Positions 52,012-62,856 of a stretch of DNA of 64,000 bases are shown here, one piece after another. The notes beneath the pieces are model-generated. The model worked only from the letters and a program-made list of their open reading frames with translations, was not told where the DNA came from and did no database searches. Position numbers and translations under genes: made by a program. The stretch covers positions 124,001 through 188,000 of the forward strand of contig CATQJL010000135.1 of NCBI GenBank assembly GCA_958299035.1, read 5' to 3'. The stretch's first letter is position 1. Every line of letters begins with the position of its first letter. This stretch comes from Cylicocyclus nassatus. Taxonomy: Eukaryota; Nematoda; Chromadorea; Rhabditida; Strongylidae.

Positions 52012-53860
52012 GCTCACGAAGGAGTGTCAAGGCTCACGAAGGAGTGTCAAGGCTCACGAAGGAGTGTCAAGGCTCACGAAGGAGTGTCAAGGCTCACGAA
52101 GGAGTGCCAAGGCTCACGAAGGAGTGTCAAGGCCCACGAAGGAGTGTCAAGGCTCACGAAGGAGTGTCAAGGCCTACGAAGGAGTGTCAAGGCTCACGAA
52201 GGAGTGTCAAGGCCTACGAAGGAGTGTCAAGGCTCAAAGAGTGTCAAGGCTCACGAAGGAGTGTCAAGGCTCACGAAGGAGTGTCAAGGCCTACGAAGGA
52301 GTGTCAAGGCTCACGAAGGAGTGTCAAGGCTCACGAAGAAGTGTCAAGGCTCACGAAAGAGTGTCAAGGCTCACGAAGGAGTGTCAAGGCTCACGAAGGA
52401 GTGTCAAGGCCTACGAAGGAGTGTCAAGGCTCACGAAGGAGTGTCAAGGCTCACGAAGGAGTGTCAAGGCCTACGAAGGAGTGTCAAGACCTACGAAGGA
52501 GTGTCAAGGCCTACGAAGGAGTGTCAAGGCTCACGAAGGAGTGTCAAGGCTCACGAAGGAGTGTCAAGGCTCACGAAGGAGTGTCAAGGCCTACGAAGGA
52601 GTGTCAAGGCTCACGAAGGAGTGTCAAGGCCTACGAAGGAGTGTCAAGGCTCACGAAGGATGCCAAGGCCTACGAAGGAGTGTCAAGGCTCACGAAGGAG
52701 TGTCAAGGCCTACGAAGGAGTGTCAAGGCCTACGAAGGAGTGTCAAGGCTCACGAAGGAGTGTCAAGGCTCACGAAGGAGTGTCAAGGCTCACGAAGGAG
52801 TGTCAAGGCTCACGAAGGAGTGTCAAGGCTCACGAAGGAGTGTCAAGGCTCACGAAGGAGTGTCAAGGCCCACGAAGGAGTGTCAATGCTCACGAAGGAG
52901 TGTCAAGGCCTACGAAGGAGTGTCAAGGCTCACGAAGGAGTGTCAAGGCCTACGAAGGAATGTCAAGGCTCAAAGAGTGTCAAGGCTCACGAATGAGTGT
53001 CAAGGCTCACGAAGGAGTGTCAAGGCCTACGAAGGAGTGTCAAGGCTCACGAAGGAGTGTCAAGGCTCACGAAGAAGTGTCAAGGCTCACGAAAGAGTGT
53101 CAAGGCTCACGAAGGAGTGTCAAGGCTCACGAAGGAGTGTCAAGGCCTACGAAGGAGTGTCAAGGCTTACGAAGGAGTGTCAAGGCCTACGAAGGAGTGT
53201 CAAGGCCTACGAAGGAGTGTCAAGGCCTACGAAGGAGTGTCAAGGCTCACGAAGGAGTGTCAAGGCCTACGAAGGAGTGTCAAGGCTTACGAAGGAGTGT
53301 CAAGGCCTACGAAGGAGTGTCAAGGCCTACGAAGGAGTGTCAAGGCCTACGAAGGAGTGTCAAGGCTCACGAAGGAGTGTCAAGGCTCACGAAGGAGTGT
53401 CAAGGCTCACGAAGGAGTGTCAAGGCCTACGAAGGAGTGTCAAGGCTCACGAAGGAGTGTCAAGGCCTACGAAGGAGTGTCAAGGCTCACGAAGGAGTGT
53501 CAAGGCTCACGAAGGAGTGTCAAGGCTCACGAAGGAGTGTCAAGGCTCACGAAGGAGTGTCAAGGCTCACGAAGGAGTGTCAAGGCCTACGAAGGAGAGT
53601 CAAGGCCTACGAAGGAGTGTCAAGGCTCACGAAGGAGTGTCAAGGCTCACGAAGGAGTGTCAAGGCCTACGAAGGAGTGTCAAGGCTCACGAAGGAGTGT
53701 CAAGGCCTACGAAGGAGTGTCAAGGCTCACGAAGGATGCCAAGGCCTACGAAGGAGTGTCAAGGCTCACGAAGGAGTGTCAAGGCTCACGAAGGAGTGTC
53801 AAGGCTCACGAAGGAGTGCCAAGGCTCACGAAGGAGTGTCAAGGCTCACGAAGGAGTGTC
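52012..53860 (+). repeat. 1,692-bp tandem duplication, right copy with a 120-bp internal gain
   Basis: The partner of 50,320-52,011 lies directly next to it. It carries GTGCC 52107, AAGACC 52489, the 19-bp monomer 52660, CAATGC 52887, a stop ending at 52996, and CTTACG 53168. A second CTTACG at 53288, exactly 120 bp later, shows that six monomers were duplicated in this copy only. After that point the offset to the left copy is 1,812 bp (19-bp monomer 51924 against 53736). Confidence 0.87.
53159..53398 (+). repeat. Local 120-bp (six-monomer) tandem duplication
   Basis: Two CTTACG monomers (variant base 53168 and 53288) sit 120 bp apart with matching b-monomer surroundings. Related modules at 49.1, 51.5, 56.5 and 58.9 kb have only one. 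This is the smallest clear duplication step in the window. Confidence 0.8.
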
Positions 53861-54360
53861 AAGGCCTACGAAGGAGTGTCAAGGCTCATGAAGGAGTGTC
53901 AAGGCCTATGAAGGAGTGTCAAGGCTCACGAAGGAGTGTCAAGGCTCACGAAGGAGAGTCAAGGCTCACGAAGGAGTGTCAAGGCTCACGAAGGAGTGTC
54001 AAGGCTCACGAAGGAGTGTCAAGGCTCACGAAGGAGTGTCAAGGCCTACGAAGGAGTGACAAGGCTCACGAAGGAGTGTCAAGGCTCACGAAGGAGTGTC
54101 AAGGCTCACGAAAGAGTGTCAAGGCCTACGAAGGAGAGTCAAGGCCTTCGAAGGAGTGTCAAGGCTCACGAAGGAGTGTCAAGGCCTACGAAGGAGTGTC
54201 AAGGCTCACGAAGGAGTGTCAAGGCCTACGAAGGAGTGTCAAGGCCTACGAAGGAGTGTCAAGGCTCACGAAGGAGTGTCAAGGCTCACGAAGGAGTGTC
54301 AAGGCTCACGAAGGAGTGTCAAGGCTCACGAAGGAGTGTCAAGGCCTACGAAGGAGTGTC

Positions 54361-54374
54361 AAGGCTCAAAGATC
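54361..54374 (+). repeat. 14-bp monomer (GATC)
   Basis: The monomer reads AAGGCTCAAAGATC. It is the 17-bp form minus GTG, and the first of six in the window. Confidence 0.9.
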
Positions 54375-55099
54375 AAGGCTCACGAAGGAGTGTCAAGGCT
54401 CACGAAGGAGTGTCAAGGCCTACGAAGGAGTGTCAAGGCTCACGAAGGAGTGTCAAGGCTCACGAAGAAGTGTCAAGGCTCACGAAAGAGTGTCAAGGTT
54501 CACGAAGGAGTGTCAAGGCTCACGAAGGAGTGTCAAGGCCTACGAAGGAGTGTCAAGGCTCACGAAGGAGTGTCAAGGCTCACGAAGAAGTGTCAAGGCC
54601 TACGAAGGAGTGTCAAGGCTCACGAAGGAGTGTCAAGGCCTACGAAGGAATGTCAAGGCCTACGAAGGAGTGTCAAGGCTCACGAAGGAGTGTCAAGGCT
54701 CACGAAGGAGTGTCAAGGCTCACGAAGGAGTGTCAAGGCTCACGAAGGAGTGTCAAGGCTCACGAAGGAGTGTCAAGGCCTACGAAGGAGTGTCAAGGCT
54801 CACGAAGGAGTGTCAAGGCCTACGAAGGAGTGTCAAGGCTCACGAAGGAGTGTCAAGGCTCACGAAGGAGTGTCAAGGCTCACGAAGGAGTGTCAAGGCT
54901 CACGAAGGAGTGTCAAGGCTCACGAAGGAGTGTCAAGGCCTACGAAGGAGAGTCAAGGCCTACGAAGGAGTGTCAAGGCTCACGAAGGAGTGTCAAGGCT
55001 CACGAAGGAGTGTCAAGGCCTACGAAGGAGTGTAAAGGCTTACGAAGGAGTGTCAAGGCCTACGAAGGAGTGTCAAGGCTCACGAAGGATGCCAAGGCC

Positions 55100-57000
55100 T
55101 ACGAAGGAGTGTCAAGGCTCACGAAGGAGTGTCAAGGCTCACGAAGGAGTGTCAAGGCTCACGAAGGAGTGCCAAGGCTCACGAAGGAGTGTCAAGGCTC
55201 ACGAAGGAGTGTCAAGGCCTACGAAGGAGTGTCAAGGCTCATGAAGGAGTGTCAAGGCCTATGAAGGAGTGTCAAGGCTCACGAAGGAGTGTCAAGGCTC
55301 ACGAAGGAGAGTCAAGGCTCACGAAGGAGTGTCAAGGCTCACGAAGGAGTGTCAAGGCTCACGAAGGAGTGTCAAGGCTCACGAAGGAGTGTCAAGGCCT
55401 ACGAAGGAGTGACAAGGCTCACGAAGGAGTGTCAAGGCTCACGAAGGAGTGTCAAGGCTCACGAAAGAGTGTCAAGGCCTACGAAGGAGAGTCAAGGCCT
55501 ACGAAGGAGTGTCAAGGCTCACGAAGGAGTGTCAAGGCCTACGAAGGAGTGTCAAGGCTCACGAAGGAGTGTCAAGGCCTACGAAGGAGTGTCAAGGCCT
55601 ACGAAGGAGTGTCAAGGCTCACGAAGGAGTGTCAAGGCTCACGAAGGAGTGTCAAGGCTCACGAAGGAGTGTCAAGGCTCACGAAGGAGTGTCAAGGCCT
55701 ACGAAGGAGTGTCAAGGCTCAAAGATCAAGGCTCACGAAGGAGTGTCAAGGCTCACGAAGGAGTGTCAAGGCTCACGAAGGAGTGTCAAGGCTCACGAAG
55801 GAGTATCAAGGCCTACGAAGGAGAGTCAAGGCCTACGAAGGAGTGTCAAGGCTCACGAAGGAGTGTCAAGGCTCACGAAGGAGTGTCAAGGCCTACGAAG
55901 GAGTGTAAAGGCTCACGAAGGAGTGTCAAGGCTCACGAAGGAGTGTCAAGGCCTTCGAAGGAGTGTCAAGGCTCACGAAGGAGTGTCAAGGCCTACGAAG
56001 GAGTGTCAAGGCTCACGAAGGATGCCAAGGCCTACGAAGGAGTGTCAAGGCTCACGAAGGAGTGTCAAGGCCTACGAAGGAGTGTCAAGGCCTACGAAGG
56101 AGTGTCAAGGCTCACGAAGGAGTGTCAAGGCTCACGAAGGAGTGTCAAGGCTCACGAAGGAGTGTCAAGGCTCACGAAGGAGTGTCAAGGCTCACGAAGG
56201 AGTGTCAAGGCTCACGAAGGAGTGTCAAGGCCCACGAAGGAGTGTCAATGCTCACGAAGGAGTGTCAAGGCCTACGAAGGAGTGTCAAGGCTCACGAAGG
56301 ACTGTCAAGGCCTACGAAGGAATGTCAAGGCTCAAAGAGTGTCAAGGCTCACGAATGAGTGTCAAGGCTCACGAAGGAGTGTCAAGGCCTACGAAGGAGT
56401 GTCAAGGCTCACGAAGGAGTGTCAAGGCTCACGAAGAAGTGTCAAGGCTCACGAAAGAGTGTCAAGGCTCACGAAGGAGTGTCAAGGCTCACGAAGGAGT
56501 GTCAAGGCCTACGAAGGAGTGTCAAGGCTTACGAAGGAGTGTCAAGGCCTACGAAGGAGTGTCAAGGCCTACGAAGGAGTGTCAAGGCCTACGAAGGAGT
56601 GTCAAGGCTCACGAAGGAGTGTCAAGGCTCACGAAGGAGTGTCAAGGCTCACGAAGGAGTGTCAAGGCCTACGAAGGAGTGTCAAGGCTCACGAAGGAGT
56701 GTCAAGGCCTACGAAGGAGTGTCAAGGCTCACGAAGGAGTGTCAAGGCTCACGAAGGAGTGTCAAGGCTCACGAAGGAGTGTCAAGGCTCACGAAGGAGT
56801 GTCAAGGCTCACGAAGGAGTGTCAAGGCCTACGAAGGAGAGTCAAGGCCTACGAAGGAGTGTCAAGGCTCACGAAGGAGTGTCAAGGCTCACGAAGGAGT
56901 GTCAAGGCCTACGAAGGAGTGTCAAGGCTCACGAAGGAGTGTCAAGGCCTACGAAGGAGTGTCAAGGCTCACGAAGGATGCCAAGGCCTACGAAGGAGTG
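55100..57000 (+). repeat. 1.9-kb block, copy 1 (offset 2,369 bp)
   Basis: Markers recur exactly 2,369 bp later: GTGCC 55172, GTGAC 55412, GATC 55724, TAA end 55908, the 19-bp monomers 56022 and 56978, CAATGC 56249, GAATG 56322 and the GAATGAG stop ending at 56358. This copy has a private ACTGTC monomer near 56302 and a GTATC monomer near 55805. Confidence 0.86.
55714..55727 (+). repeat. 14-bp monomer (GATC)
   Basis: Same AAAGATC form, exactly 1,353 bp after the previous one, matching the block length between CATGA pairs. Confidence 0.9.
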
Positions 57001-57133
57001 TCAAGGCTCACGAAGGAGTGTCAAGGCTCACGAAGGAGTGTCAAGGCTCACGAAGGAGTGCCAAGGCTCACGAAAAAGTGTCAAGGCTCACGAAGGAGTG
57101 TCAAGGCCTACGAAGGAGTGTCAAGGCTCATGA

Positions 57134-57613
57134 AGGAGTGTCAAGGCCTATGAAGGAGTGTCAAGGCTCACGAAGGAGTGTCAAGGCTCACGAAGGAGAG
57201 TCAAGGCTCACGAAGGAGTGTCAAGGCTCACGAAGGAGTGTCAAGGCTCACGAAGGAGTGTCAAGGCTCACGAAGGAGTGTCAAGGCCTACGAAGGAGTG
57301 ACAAGGCTCACGAAGGAGTGTCAAGGCTCACGAAGGAGTGTCAAGGCTCACGAAAGAGTGTCAAGGCCTACGAAGGAGAGTCAAGGCCTTCGAAGGAGTG
57401 TCAAGGCTCACGAAGGAGTGTCAAGGCCTACGAAGGAGTGTCAAGGCTCACGAAGGAGTGTCAAGGCCTACGAAGGAGTGTCAAGGCCTACGAAGGAGTG
57501 TCAAGGCTCACGAAGGAGTGTCAAGGCTCACGAAGGAGTGCCAAGGCTCACGAAGGAGTGTCAAGGCTCACGAAGGAGTGTCAAGGCCTACGAAGGAGTG
57601 TCAAGGCTCATGA
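57134..57613 (+). repeat. 480-bp truncated domain C block
   Basis: The interval between TGA pair ends 57133 and 57613 is 480 bp, 24 full monomers. GTGAC at 57301 and 57781 are also 480 bp apart. The block lacks the 14-bp monomer present in longer blocks and carries CCTTCG near 57389. It is a short relative of the 1,353-bp block, and 480+873 equals 1,353. Confidence 0.8.
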
Positions 57614-59369
57614 AGGAGTGTCAAGGCCTATGAAGGAGTGTCAAGGCTCACGAAGGAGTGTCAAGGCTCACGAAGGAGAGTCAAGGCTCACGAAGGAGTG
57701 TCAAGGCTCACGAAGGAGTGTCAAGGCTCACGAAGGAGTGTCAAGGCTCACGAAGGAGTGTCAAGGCCTACGAAGGAGTGACAAGGCTCACGAAGGAGTG
57801 TCAAGGCTCACGAAGGAGTGTCAAGGCTCACGAAAGAGTGTCAAGGCCTACGAAGGAGAGTCAAGGCCTACGAAGGAGTGTCAAGGCTCACGAAGGAGTG
57901 TCAAGGCCTACGAAGGAGTGTCAAGGCTCACGAAGGAGTGTCAAGGCCTACGAAGGAGTGTCAAGGCCTACGAAGGAGTGTCAAGGCTCACGAAGGAGTG
58001 TCAAGGCTCACGAAGGAGTGTCAAGGCTCACGAAGGAGTGTCAAGGCTCACGAAGGAGTGTCAAGGCCTACGAAGGAGTGTCAAGGCTCAAAGATCAAGG
58101 CTCACGAAGGAGTGTCAAGGCTCACGAAGGAGTGTCAAGGCTCACGAAGGAGTGTCAAGGCTCACGAAGGAGTGTCAAGGCCTACGAAGGAGAGTCAAGG
58201 CCTACGAAGGAGTGTCAAGGCTCACGAAGGAGTGTCAAGGCTCACGAAGGAGTGTCAAGGCCTACGAAGGAGTGTAAAGGCTCACGAAGGAGTGTCAAGG
58301 CTCACGAAGGAGTGTCAAGGCCTTCGAAGGAGTGTCAAGGCTCACGAAGGAGTGTCAAGGCCTACGAAGGAGTGTCAAGGCTCACGAAGGATGCCAAGGC
58401 CTACGAAGGAGTGTCAAGGCTCACGAAGGAGTGTCAAGGCCTACGAAGGAGTGTCAAGGCCTACGAAGGAGTGTCAAGGCTCACGAAGGAGTGTCAAGGC
58501 TCACGAAGGAGTGTCAAGGCTCACGAAGGAGTGTCAAGGCTCACGAAGGAGTGTCAAGGCTCACGAAGGAGTGTCAAGGCTCACGAAGGAGTGTCAAGGC
58601 CCACGAAGGAGTGTCAATGCTCACGAAGGAGTGTCAAGGCCTACGAAGGAGTGTCAAGGCTCACGAAGGAGTGTCAAGGCCTACGAAGGAATGTCAAGGC
58701 TCAAAGAGTGTCAAGGCTCACGAATGAGTGTCAAGGCTCACGAAGGAGTGTCAAGGCCTACGAAGGAGTGTCAAGGCTCACGAAGGAGTGTCAAGGCTCA
58801 CGAAGAAGTGTCAAGGCTCACGAAAGAGTGTCAAGGCTCACGAAGGAGTGTCAAGGCTCACGAAGGAGTGTCAAGGCCTACGAAGGAGTGTCAAGGCTTA
58901 CGAAGGAGTGTCAAGGCCTACGAAGGAGTGTCAAGGCCTACGAAGGAGTGTCAAGGCCTACGAAGGAGTGTCAAGGCTCACGAAGGAGTGTCAAGGCTCA
59001 CGAAGGAGTGTCAAGGCTCACGAAGGAGTGTCAAGGCCTACGAAGGAGTGTCAAGGCTCACGAAGGAGTGTCAAGGCCTACGAAGGAGTGTCAAGGCTCA
59101 CGAAGGAGTGTCAAGGCTCACGAAGGAGTGTCAAGGCTCACGAAGGAGTGTCAAGGCTCACGAAGGAGTGTCAAGGCTCACGAAGGAGTGTCAAGGCCTA
59201 CGAAGGAGAGTCAAGGCCTACGAAGGAGTGTCAAGGCTCACGAAGGAGTGTCAAGGCTCACGAAGGAGTGTCAAGGCCTACGAAGGAGTGTCAAGGCTCA
59301 CGAAGGAGTGTCAAGGCCTACGAAGGAGTGTCAAGGCTCACGAAGGATGCCAAGGCCTACGAAGGAGTG
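57469..59369 (+). repeat. 1.9-kb block, copy 2 (offset 2,369 bp)
   Basis: Markers match 55,100-57,000 at 2,369 bp: GTGCC 57541, GTGAC 57781, GATC 58093, TAA end 58277, the 19-bp monomers 58391 and 59347, CAATGC 58618, GAATG 58691 and a stop ending at 58727. It is followed by a further 659 bp that copy 1 lacks. Confidence 0.86.
58083..58096 (+). repeat. 14-bp monomer (GATC)
   Basis: Same form, exactly 2,369 bp after the copy at 55,714, in the duplicated 1.9-kb block. Confidence 0.9.
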
Positions 59370-59389
59370 TCAAGGCTCACGAAGGAGTG
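58731..59389 (+). repeat. 659-bp tandem duplication, left copy
   Basis: AAGAAG at 58806, CTTACG at 58899 and the 19-bp monomer at 59347 recur 659 bp later at 59465, 59558 and 60006. The length equals 32 full monomers plus one of 19 bp. Confidence 0.88.
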
Positions 59390-60048
59390 TCAAGGCTCAC
59401 GAAGGAGTGTCAAGGCCTACGAAGGAGTGTCAAGGCTCACGAAGGAGTGTCAAGGCTCACGAAGAAGTGTCAAGGCTCACGAAAGAGTGTCAAGGCTCAC
59501 GAAGGAGTGTCAAGGCTCACGAAGGAGTGTCAAGGCCTACGAAGGAGTGTCAAGGCTTACGAAGGAGTGTCAAGGCCTACGAAGGAGTGTCAAGGCCTAC
59601 GAAGGAGTGTCAAGGCCTACGAAGGAGTGTCAAGGCTCACGAAGGAGTGTCAAGGCTCACGAAGGAGTGTCAAGGCTCACGAAGGAGTGTCAAGGCCTAC
59701 GAAGGAGTGTCAAGGCTCACGAAGGAGTGTCAAGGCCTACGAAGGAGTGTCAAGGCTCACGAAGGAGTGTCAAGGCTCACGAAGGAGTGTCAAGGCTCAC
59801 GAAGGAGTGTCAAGGCTCACGAAGGAGTGTCAAGGCTCACGAAGGAGTGTCAAGGCCTACGAAGGAGAGTCAAGGCCTACGAAGGAGTGTCAAGGCTCAC
59901 GAAGGAGTGTCAAGGCTCACGAAGGAGTGTCAAGGCCTACGAAGGAGTGTCAAGGCTCACGAAGGAGTGTCAAGGCCTACGAAGGAGTGTCAAGGCTCAC
60001 GAAGGATGCCAAGGCCTACGAAGGAGTGTCAAGGCTCACGAAGGAGTG
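59390..60048 (+). repeat. 659-bp tandem duplication, right copy
   Basis: This copy is adjacent to 58,731-59,389 with the same marker order. It accounts exactly for the difference between the 1,889-bp block (55244-57133) and the 2,548-bp block (57613-60161). Confidence 0.88.
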
Positions 60049-60630
60049 TCAAGGCTCACGAAGGAGTGTCAAGGCTCACGAAGGAGTGCCAAGGCTCACG
60101 AAAAAGTGTCAAGGCTCACGAAGGAGTGTCAAGGCCTACGAAGGAGTGTCAAGGCTCATGAAGGAGTGTCAAGGCCTATGAAGGAGTGTCAAGGCTCACG
60201 AAGGAGTGTCAAGGCTCACGAAGGAGAGTCAAGGCTCACGAAGGAGTGTCAAGGCTCACGAAGGAGTGTCAAGGCTCACGAAGGAGTGTCAAGGCTCACG
60301 AAGGAGTGTCAAGGCCTACGAAGGAGTGACAAGGCTCACGAAGGAGTGTCAAGGCTCACGAAGGAGTGTCAAGGCTCACGAAAGAGTGTCAAGGCCTACG
60401 AAGGAGAGTCAAGGCCTTCGAAGGAGTGTCAAGGCTCACGAAGGAGTGTCAAGGCCTACGAAGGAGTGTCAAGGCTCACGAAGGAGTGTCAAGGCCTACG
60501 AAGGAGTGTCAAGGCCTACGAAGGAGTGTCAAGGCTCACGAAGGAGTGTCAAGGCTCACGAAGGAGTGTCAAGGCTCACGAAGGAGTGTCAAGGCTCACG
60601 AAGGAGTGTCAAGGCCTACGAAGGAGTGTC

Positions 60631-60644
60631 AAGGCTCAAAGATC
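60631..60644 (+). repeat. 14-bp monomer (GATC)
   Basis: Same form, exactly 6,270 bp after the copy at 54,361. Confidence 0.9.
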
Positions 60645-61983
60645 AAGGCTCACGAAGGAGTGTCAAGGCTCACGAAGGAGTGTCAAGGCCTACGAAGGAG
60701 TGTCAAGGCTCACGAAGGAGTGTCAAGGCTCACGAAGAAGTGTCAAGGCTCACGAAAGAGTGTCAAGGTTCACGAAGGAGTGTCAAGGCTCACGAAGGAG
60801 TGTCAAGGCCTACGAAGGAGTGTCAAGGCTCACGAAGGAGTGTCAAGGCTCACGAAGAAGTGTCAAGGCCTACGAAGGAGTGTCAAGGCTCACGAAGGAG
60901 TGTCAAGGCCTACGAAGGAATGTCAAGGCCTACGAAGGAGTGTCAAGGCTCACGAAGGAGTGTCAAGGCTCACGAAGGAGTGTCAAGGCTCACGAAGGAG
61001 TGTCAAGGCTCACGAAGGAGTGTCAAGGCTCACGAAGGAGTGTCAAGGCCTACGAAGGAGTGTCAAGGCTCACGAAGGAGTGTCAAGGCCTACGAAGGAG
61101 TGTCAAGGCTCACGAAGGAGTGTCAAGGCTCACGAAGGAGTGTCAAGGCTCACGAAGGAGTGTCAAGGCTCACGAAGGAGTGTCAAGGCTCACGAAGGAG
61201 TGTCAAGGCCTACGAAGGAGAGTCAAGGCCTACGAAGGAGTGTCAAGGCTCACGAAGGAGTGTCAAGGCTCACGAAGGAGTGTCAAGGCCTACGAAGGAG
61301 TGTAAAGGCTCACGAAGGAGTGTCAAGGCCTACGAAGGAGTGTCAAGGCTCACGAAGGATGCCAAGGCCTACGAAGGAGTGTCAAGGCTCACGAAGGAGT
61401 GTCAAGGCTCACGAAGGAGTGTCAAGGCTCACGAAGGAGTGCCAAGGCTCACGAAGGAGTGTCAAGGCTCACGAAGGAGTGTCAAGGCCTACGAAGGAGT
61501 GTCAAGGCTCATGAAGGAGTGTCAAGGCCTATGAAGGAGTGTCAAGGCTCACGAAGGAGTGTCAAGGCTCACGAAGGAGAGTCAAGGCTCACGAAGGAGT
61601 GTCAAGGCTCACGAAGGAGTGTCAAGGCTCACGAAGGAGTGTCAAGGCTCACGAAGGAGTGTCAAGGCCTACGAAGGAGTGACAAGGCTCACGAAGGAGT
61701 GTCAAGGCTCACGAAGGAGTGTCAAGGCTCACGAAAGAGTGTCAAGGCCTACGAAGGAGAGTCAAGGCCTACGAAGGAGTGTCAAGGCTCACGAAGGAGT
61801 GTCAAGGCCTACGAAGGAGTGTCAAGGCTCACGAAGGAGTGTCAAGGCCTACGAAGGAGTGTCAAGGCCTACGAAGGAGTGTCAAGGCTCACGAAGGAGT
61901 GTCAAGGCTCACGAAGGAGTGTCAAGGCTCACGAAGGAGTGTCAAGGCTCACGAAGGAGTGTCAAGGCCTACGAAGGAGTGTC

Positions 61984-61997
61984 AAGGCTCAAAGATC
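61984..61997 (+). repeat. 14-bp monomer (GATC)
   Basis: Same form, exactly 6,270 bp after the copy at 55,714 and 1,353 bp after the one at 60,631. Confidence 0.9.
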
Positions 61998-62856
61998 AAG
62001 GCTCACGAAGGAGTGTCAAGGCTCACGAAGGAGTGTCAAGGCTCACGAAGGAGTGTCAAGGCTCACGAAGGAGTGTCAAGGCCTACGAAGGAGAGTCAAG
62101 GCCTACGAAGGAGTGTCAAGGCTCACGAAGGAGTGTCAAGGCTCACGAAGGAGTGTCAAGGCCTACGAAGGAGTGTAAAGGCTCACGAAGGAGTGTCAAG
62201 GCCTACGAAGGAGTGTCAAGGCTCACGAAGGATGCCAAGGCCTACGAAGGAGTGTCAAGGCTCACGAAGGAGTGTCAAGGCTCACGAAGGAGTGTCAAGG
62301 CTCACGAAGGAGTGCCAAGGCTCACGAAGGAGTGTCAAGGCTCACGAAGGAGTGTCAAGGCCTACGAAGGAGTGTCAAGGCTCATGAAGGAGTGTCAAGG
62401 CCTATGAAGGAGTGTCAAGGCTCACGAAGGAGTGTCAAGGCTCACGAAGGAGAGTCAAGGCTCACGAAGGAGTGTCAAGGCTCACGAAGGAGTGTCAAGG
62501 CTCACGAAGGAGTGTCAAGGCTCACGAAGGAGTGTCAAGGCCTACGAAGGAGTGACAAGGCTCACGAAGGAGTGTCAAGGCTCACGAAGGAGTGTCAAGG
62601 CTCACGAAAGAGTGTCAAGGCCTACGAAGGAGAGTCAAGGCCTACGAAGGAGTGTCAAGGCTCACGAAGGAGTGTCAAGGCCTACGAAGGAGTGTCAAGG
62701 CTCACGAAGGAGTGTCAAGGCCTACGAAGGAGTGTCAAGGCCTACGAAGGAGTGTCAAGGCTCACGAAGGAGTGTCAAGGCTCACGAAGGAGTGTCAAGG
62801 CTCACGAAGGAGTGTCAAGGCTCACGAAGGAGTGTCAAGGCCTACGAAGGAGTGTC

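Larger units (their letters stand above)
20001..53880 (+). repeat. Array domain B (CCCACG-CAATGC type)
   Basis: From 20,837 on, monomers with CAATGC appear, nearly always right after a CCCACG monomer. The pair occupies the module slot where domain A has CTCAAG (CCCACG base 87 bp before GAATG, CAATGC T 73 bp before it; e.g. 23696 and 23710 before 23783). Other markers limited to this stretch are GGAGTTTC (26627, 32526, 34759, 37926, 39022), GGGGTG (25393, 31787, 34040), CACAAAGG (39674, 41028) and GAGTCTC (40516, 41850). GAATGAG monomers creating TGA begin to recur from 47,678. Domain B modules reappear inside domain C near 56.2 and 58.6 kb, so the right boundary is a mixture and not a clean edge. 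Confidence 0.75.
53240..55940 (+). repeat. 2.7-kb block, copy 1 (offset 6,270 bp)
   Basis: Markers recur exactly 6,270 bp later: CTTACG 53288, the 19-bp monomer 53736, TGA pair ends 53891 and 55244, GTGAC 54059 and 55412, GATC of the 14-bp monomers 54371 and 55724, and TAA ends 55035 and 55908. A small difference is CTTACG at 55039 here against CTCACG at 61309. The match ends where this copy has three extra monomers, including the CCTTCG one near 55953. Confidence 0.87.
1685..58691 (+). repeat. Dispersed core module: 19-bp monomer then GAATG exactly 300 bp later
   Basis: The A of ATG in a GGATGCC monomer lies exactly 300 bp before the A of ATG in a GAATG monomer at these start points: 1685, 2978, 4034, 5310, 6803, 9673, 10966, 14653, 23483, 25733, 26228, 28201, 29877, 32127, 34360, 38623, 47344, 50968, 52660, 56022 and 58391. 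Shortened versions are 20610 (260 bp), 37547 (280 bp) and 48699 (240 bp), which fit loss of whole monomers. A 17-bp monomer follows directly after the GAATG monomer. In domain A, GAATG at 3278, 4334, 5610, 7103, 8517, 11266, 12143, 14953, 15830, 17684 and 18798 is followed exactly 213 bp later by GAGGG. The entry spans first to last copy; the copies are separated by other array sequence. Confidence 0.88.
59510..62210 (+). repeat. 2.7-kb block, copy 2 (offset 6,270 bp)
   Basis: This block is co-linear with 53,240-55,940. It has CTTACG 59558, the 19-bp monomer 60006, TGA pair ends 60161 and 61514, GTGAC 60329 and 61682, GATC 60641 and 61994, and TAA ends 61305 and 62178. It carries a private AAAAAG monomer near 60103, shared with 57074 but not with copy 1, so its left part was patched from the 57-kb block. 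Confidence 0.86.
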
